64,000 nt of DNA. It comes from Pteria penguin (Eukaryota; Mollusca; Bivalvia; Pterioida; Pteriidae). The notes under the pieces are model-generated. The model was not told where the DNA came from and made no database searches. It saw only the letters and a list, made by a program, of their open reading frames with translations. The DNA lies in contig CM068588.1 in the NCBI GenBank assembly GCA_035048485.1, forward strand, positions 29,220,769-29,284,768, in the 5' to 3' direction. Made by a program: the position numbers and the translations under genes. Below are positions 25,744 to 33,300 of the stretch, piece by piece (the stretch's first letter is position 1; the number at the start of each line of letters is the position of its first letter).

Positions 25744-28700
25744 CTGTGTGTTTGTGATTACTAACATTAAAAACAAGCCAAGCCTAGGTATGTTTCATAT
25801 CTCTCTTACAAAGAAACTTCGCCAAAGTATTTTAAGAACGAAAAATTAACACATCTCGGAAATTTCCATATCCATCTTAAAGTCATGCTATTTCCCTTTA
25901 TAGCCACCTTTTTTTCGATTGCAATAATGATGGGGTTTATATAGATAGATTATAATCTACTTTGACGACTACATTGAACAGTAGTTCTAGAAACACAGTC
26001 GAAAAGAACAATTGTCTGGAAACTAGACTCGGCTAAATAGATGAGAACAACATAAGCTATACATTCCATCGAACGAATACTGGACATGCTGATATTCAGA
26101 TTGTTGTCTATATGTTAAGCATTTTCCTACTGAATGTTACACTAAAGTTTTAAAATGTTTAAAACATTTATCATGCTTAAACGTAATAAATGTTTAAAAC
26201 TTTATTGTAACGTAGATACTTCAGTATTTAGCATTAGCAGAAAGAGAGAGGGTTCTTCTATAGACATACATAAAATGTATACACTAGTTTTAATTGTTAG
26301 CTGATATTGATTTTAATTTAATAGGTTGGCAAGGCATGAATTGTATGTCCAAAGTAGACAACTGTCTCAGTTCGCCGTGTATGCATGGCGCCATTTGTCA
26401 TAGTAATCATGACAACTTCCGGTGTGACTGCGCGGACGGATTTGTTGGTAATATATATAGTATTTGATATTATTGAAAATCGAATTATATGTAGATTAAC
26501 GAACAAATGGTAGAGAAATACATATATGTATATAGTCGTATTAATTGCTTAGTTCATTTGATTGTTTGACGTAACTTAATGAATTACATGTTATACGTAC
26601 ATGAACATGTATTCTGATGTTTTGTACTTTCTTTTTTAACTGTACATAGTGTAATTTCTTTTTTAACTGTACATAGTGTAATTTCTTTTTCCACTGTACA
26701 TAGTGTACTTTACTTGCAGGTGAACGATGCCAAGTAGACGTAAACGAATGCGTGCCTAATCCATGTGAAAACAATGGTACTTGTGTAGACATGGTGAATG
26801 GTTTTCAGTGCAAGTGTCCAAAAGGGTATAGCGGAAATACCTGTACAACAAACATAGACGACTGCCATAGTAATCCCTGTAGCAATAATGGTACATGTGT
26901 TGATGACATAGGAAGATTCCAATGTAGCTGTCCCACGGGTTGGACTGGGCCTACATGCAGCGACAATGTTGATGAATGTTTGACAAGCCCCTGCAAAGGA
27001 AATTCCACTTGTATAGACACTCCAGGTAATTTTGAATGCCTGTGTCCCAATGGTCTATGTGGTCAGTATTGTGAAATCGATATTGATGAATGCAAATATA
27101 TTTTATGTGAAAATAATGCCACTTGCTTGAATAATCATGGGTCATATTCATGTGTATGCATATCTAGCTGGACTGGAGAACATTGTGAAGTAGACGTAGA
27201 TGAGTGCACTTCTCTACCGTGTTATGGCAACAGCTCGTGCAAAAATAAACCAGGTTCTTTCGCTTGTCATTGTCCTGCTGGATGGAACGGCACCCTGTGC
27301 GATGTCAACATAGACGAGTGTTCAAATAATCCATGTTTTGGAAATTCAACTTGCGTAGACACCGAAGGTAGTTATTCTTGTATATGTGAAGAAGGATGGA
27401 CTGGGACGCATTGCGATGTGGACATCAATGAATGTGCAGATGCCAAATGTCAAAATGATGCCACATGTATCGATGCTATAGCCTCATTTGTATGTGTATG
27501 TCCTCCAGGGTGGCAAGGTCACCTATGTGACATTGAAGTTGACGAATGTTCTTCGAATCCATGTCAAGGTAACTCTACTTGCATCGACAGACATAATGGT
27601 TTTTCATGTGCGTGTTCGATTGGCTTATCTGGTGATTTTTGCCAAATTGATATAGATGAGTGTGCTTCTGCTAATTGTCTAGGTAATTCAATGTGTGTTG
27701 ACTCTGTCGGCAATTATACGTGTGTGTGCCAAGATGGACTTGTCGGACGACACTGTGAAATAGACATTGACGAGTGCGCATCCAGTCCTTGCCAGGGTGT
27801 CTCAACGTGCAAAGATGATATAGGATCGTTCCTTTGTTTATGCCCGGATGGGTTTGATGGCAAGTATTGTGAAATAGATATTGACGAATGTCTTTCTGTC
27901 CCATGTCTGCATAACTCCTCCTGTGTAGACCATATAAATAAATTTAGTTGTATTTGTCAAGCGGGGTATACTGGGGAGAAATGTGAGGATGAAATCGATG
28001 AATGTCTATCGTCTCCTTGTTACGGCAATTCCACGTGTAATGACCTGATTGGTGGATTTTCATGCCAGTGTGTCTCGGGCTTTACAGGAATATTATGCGA
28101 GGTTAACATAGATGAGTGCCATTCGAACCCTTGTCTCCAGGGTTCTAGGTGCATAGAGAGTAATACAGGCTATCGCTGTCAATGTGCACCAGGTTTTACC
28201 GGAATACACTGCGAATACAACATAAACGAGTGCGAACACGCTCAGTGTTCGAATGGATCAACATGTATAGATGGTTTGAATGAATTTACCTGTGTTTGTT
28301 TGCCTGGTTTGACCGGAATATATTGTGACATTGATATTAATGAATGTGCTTCATATCCTTGTATAAATTCCACGTGTGTTGATAACATCAATTCTTATAG
28401 CTGTGTATGCCCCGAAAGTAGAACTGGTAGTAATTGTGAAACTGACATAAATGAATGTCTAAATAATCCCTGTAGTAAGGATGCTATATGTGTGAACCTT
28501 GATGGAGGATTCCATTGTGAATGTGCAAAGGGTACCCAGGGTAAGACATACATGGAAGATAAAAACAAAATGTATTCACCATCCGTACATATTAACACAA
28601 ATGAAGTTATTATGTATGTGTATGAACTGTTGTGTGCCATCCACTGTAATGAACTGATCTACTAACACTGACCTCGAATGACTTTTACCACTCGAACACT

Positions 28701-30025
28701 CTATACGGCATGTACTCACTTTTCTTTCATATCTCTCTATGTACAGTCATGAATGTTACGACACATGCTGCATCTTCACTATTTACACAATAGTATACCA
28801 ATGCCGTACTATAATCTGTACTTAATCACCTTACTGGAAAGTGTACCTCTACATTTATACTGGATTATATAGAAGAAGCACGTTTACTAAGATTGTAAAT
28901 GACACATGGAATACACATGAGTGCAGCTAAATTATTTTCTAGTAGACAGAAGTATTGTATTCCAAATCCATTTACCCCAAGCCCAGACACACCTACACAT
29001 TCCCGCATGACGTTCCACTTTAGAAGTAAATTACAGGTGACAGAACCGTTGGATTTACGACAATCTGTAAGTCCATACAGAGATGCTTCCAATCCTGTAG
29101 AAAGACAAGTTCATCAGCGAACACTTGACGTCTATGTTAAGTTTGTGCAGTGGTAACTATGTTGCTCCCGTTTGTCGTGTTGTTTCACACCATGCGCGGA
29201 TCCAGAGGGGTGGAACGGGGGTCTGGACCCACCTTGAAATTTGACGAAAATTACTTTTCTTATATTTCAATGTAAAATAAGTATATTACACACAAAAATA
29301 TAGGTGGAGTCCCTCCTGGAAAATTTCATTGAAAGTGGACTCCCTCTCGACAAAATGTCTCGATCCACGCCCGCATACGTCATGGCCGGATAACTTTCAT
29401 ATGGACTTTATATCTAGCTCTGATTTCCTTTTTTGTCCTTAAGCGGAGGTGCCACATTTGTTTTGAACAGTCCACAACAAATGTGGCAACATGGTCTTAG
29501 GTAACTTCAGATGTGTTCCTGTGTCTTCACAACAATTTCGGCGTTCCTAGCACGTTTTATCTACATTTCAGCGTCGTGGTACTATTGCCATGGGAGAAGG
29601 TGTAGGTGTGACGTGCCCTTTAACAAACATTCTTTCTGGAAATTAGTACTTGTCGAAATTTTGGGGTGAAACATTGACGAGGCAAAGTAGGTCTAGGAGA
29701 GTGGTTCTATGTATTGGAACCGGTGTAGCACAGTGGATGAGTGCTCGGCTCGTGACCGAGAGGTCCCGAGTTCGATTCCCGCCTCGGACAGGCCGACGAC
29801 CATTCTTTCGGATGAGAGAGTGAAAACCGAGTTCCCATGTCATGGAAGGCGTGTCACATGAGGGATAGTTCACTGTTCTTGGAGAGTCAGTTGCAATGCC
29901 AGAGGTATAAATTTCTTAGTAATGCATCAGGCAGATCCCGTCACCGTATACTAATTGTGAGTGACGTAAAACAATAATCAATCAGATCTGCTGAATTGTC
30001 ACACACACACACACACACACATATA

Positions 30026-30093
<68 letters not shown>

Positions 30094-30233
30094 TTATACT
30101 GATAACCGATTAAACCATACTTCGAACTTCAAACAATGGAGAAGGTACCACACTCCGACTTAGGGCACAAACCTCGCTTCCACCTTGTCTTCCGCGACTG
30201 TTATCTATATCCATTTCTTACGTATAATCTTTT

Positions 30234-30332
<99 letters not shown>

Positions 30333-33300
30333 GTTATATTATATTACATTATAAGTAGACATGTTGTTATTATTTTTTAAACTATCCTATTTTAGACGTT
30401 TCATAATAATATAAATTTCAATTAAGTCTTTAAAGAAGTATTATTTCAAAAGTTTAAAAGTAAAATAATTCATTAAACAAAAGGAATATGAATTACGTTG
30501 TTGTAATTTTATGTTGAAACTTTTTTGTTCTAAGTTAGATTTTCATGTAATAATGTTACAGGTGATCTTTGCGACCAGAAGGTAGAGACTGAAGCCCTCC
30601 ATGGAACTTCGGGAAATTCCAGTCCTGTTGCTGCAAATTCTCAAAAGGTATGCTTCTTTCTTGATATACTTGAGTTTGGTAAGTGCTGCAATGCCGATTC
30701 TGGGGTCTGGAATAAACTAGGTAACATATAGAAAGTCTGACCTTCCCAAATGTCCCTGTCATCGAATCCCGGTAACACGTAGATAGTCCGACCTTCCTAT
30801 ATATCCATGCCATTCCCCAAATAACCCGTAGTCAGACCTTCCAGAATGTCTCCGTCATCGAATCCCGATAACATGTAGATAGCTGGACTTTCCTATATGT
30901 CCCAGTCACCGAACCCATTTATTACGTAGATTGCTAGTACATCCCCGCCATCGAAACCAGATTACTCGTAGATAGCCAGACCATCCTATATATTCCTACC
31001 ATCGATCCCAGGTAACAAGTAGTTAGTCAGATCTTCCAAAATGTTCCTGTCATCGAACCCAGATAACGCATAGATAATTAAACCTACCAAAATGTTGTTG
31101 TCAGTGAACACCGATAATAGCCAATCCTCCCGAAATGTTCTTGCAATCGAACTTAGATAACGCGTAAATACACCACCACACCTTCCAATATGTCCCTGCC
31201 ATCGAACCCAGATGATATAAAATACACGACCAGACCATCTAGAAAGATCCCGCCTTGGAATCCAGATGATAGGCAAATAGCTAGAACTTCCAATATGTCC
31301 CAGGCATCAAACCGAGATAACACGTGTACAGCCACACCTTCCAAAATGTTCCCACTATCGAAACCAGATGACAGGTAGATAGCCAGACCTTCCAATATTT
31401 CCCCACCATCGAACCTAGATAACAAAAACGTACACTGCCACACCTTCCAAAATGCCCGTCATCGAGCCCAGGTTACACGTAAATGTACAATAAGACCTTA
31501 CAAAATGTTCCTGTTATTGTACCCAGATAAAACGTAAATATTTTGATTTCCCAGAATGTCCCCACCATCGAACCTCGATAACGTGGAAACACACCGCAAG
31601 ACCCTCGAAAATGTTTCCGACGTCGAACCCCAATAACTCGTAGATAGTCAGACTTTCCAAAGTATTCCCGCTATCGAACCATATTCCCGCTATCGAACCA
31701 GATTACTCGTAGATATACAACAAAACCTTCAAAAATTTTCCCACCAGCAAACCCACATGTTATTTAAATACACTGCCAGATCTTATGAAATGTCCCTCGA
31801 AACTAAATAACACGTGGATAGACAGACCTTCCAATCAATGTATCCCACCACCGAACACAGATAACATGTAGTTAGTCTCCCTTTCAAATTGTTCCGACTA
31901 TGGAACCACGATAAGATGTAAATACACTATTAGACCTTCTAATATACCCCGGCCATCGATCCCAGATAACACGTAGATAGTCAGACCTTCCAATATGTTC
32001 CCGCCTTCGAACCAATTGAAGACGTAAATTCACTGCAATACCTTAAAAAATGTCCAAACCATTGAACCCAGATAACATAAAAATACACAGCTTGACCTTC
32101 CAAAATATCCCTGCCATCGAACCATGCTGACACGTAGATAGCCAGACCTTCCAATCTGTCCCCTCTATCGAAAATAGAAAAAAGGTACATAGCCAGACCT
32201 TCCAAAATGTCCTCGCTTTCGAACCCTGATAACATTAAATGCACTACTACCAGACCTTCCAGTATCTCCACCGTCGAATCCATATAGCATGAAAGTACCG
32301 GTACACTGTCAGACCTTCTAAAATGTCCGCGCCATCGAACCAGAAAACACGTATGTAGCCACCTTTTCAAAATGTCCCCACCATTGACCCTAGATAACAT
32401 GAAAGTACACTATCAGACCTTCCAAATTGTCCCTGCCATCGAACACTGATTACACGTAACTATGTAACCAAAACCCTCAAAAATGTCTCCGCCATTGAAC
32501 CAAATAACATGTAAATATACGGCCAAACATTCAGAAATGTTCCAACATTCGAACTCAGATAACTCTTAGATAGCCAGACCGTCCAAACCGTCCCACCGTC
32601 CAAATAACACACTATATAGCTAGACGTTCAAAGATGTCATCATCGAACCCAAACTCAGTAAAGCATCCTCTTTATTTGCCTATATGAACATGTATTGTTT
32701 GGCAACGATCGATTAAGAATAATAAATGAACTTTCTCATTTGCGTTTTCACTTGAACCCCCCCCCCCCCAAAAAAAAAAATATATATATATATATCACCA
32801 AACACGACGAAATGTTTTGGCTTCGAGAATTTACATTACATCAGTATTAGATATAGAAGACGACGGAGGTGTTTACAAATATTTAAATTTACTTGAGGAC
32901 TATGTCAGTCACCTCCTTATTGGTCAGTTAGAAAGTTCTCAAAACGTGACCCTTATTCGACCCTTTCCAAGATTTCTTTGTCAGAATTTGCGAACAGTAA
33001 GCAGTGTTTTAATCAAATTGTATAGAATCATACTTATTTTCTCTATCACATATTAGAGATAAACGTAAAGGTGTTAGTATAACACAATGTCTGAATACAT
33101 GTATATATTTTTGTCCAGTAATGATCGATTTTCTTCTATTTTCTGACAGGGCTGGGTTGCTTCCCATTGGTATGTGGTGTTAGCCATCGCAGTGGCATGT
33201 TTACTACTAGGTGGCGTGATTGCTATTCTATTTGTCAGACGCAAGAGGTAAATATTCCAGTAACGAGATTTACTCACAGACTACAATACAGGTTTACATT

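Larger units (their letters stand above)
28541..30561. other. Notch ligand intron 7
   Basis: Contains a degenerate inverted-repeat element (29.19-29.38 kb), SINE copy 4 (29.7 kb) and long CA and TA microsatellites (30.0-30.33 kb). 'tgtggcaccacat..' style words near 29,450-29,490 (CCACATTTGTTTTGAACAG with CCACAACAAATGTGG) form a small hairpin. No coding exon recognised. Confidence 0.65.

Noticed and set aside
26805..28640. Minus-strand frames across the EGF exon
   Set aside because: Shadows of the strongly periodic EGF coding sequence; no independent signature or splice sites.
28899..29156. 85-codon frame in intron 7
   Set aside because: No signature and not linked in phase to the neighbouring Notch ligand exons.
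29718..29790. tRNA gene
   Set aside because: A and B boxes are present but no cloverleaf closes and the sequence continues as a SINE body.
30986..32400. Minus-strand frames with repeated 'DILEGL' type residues
   Set aside because: They follow the 52-bp minisatellite in intron 8 and have no start or domain context.
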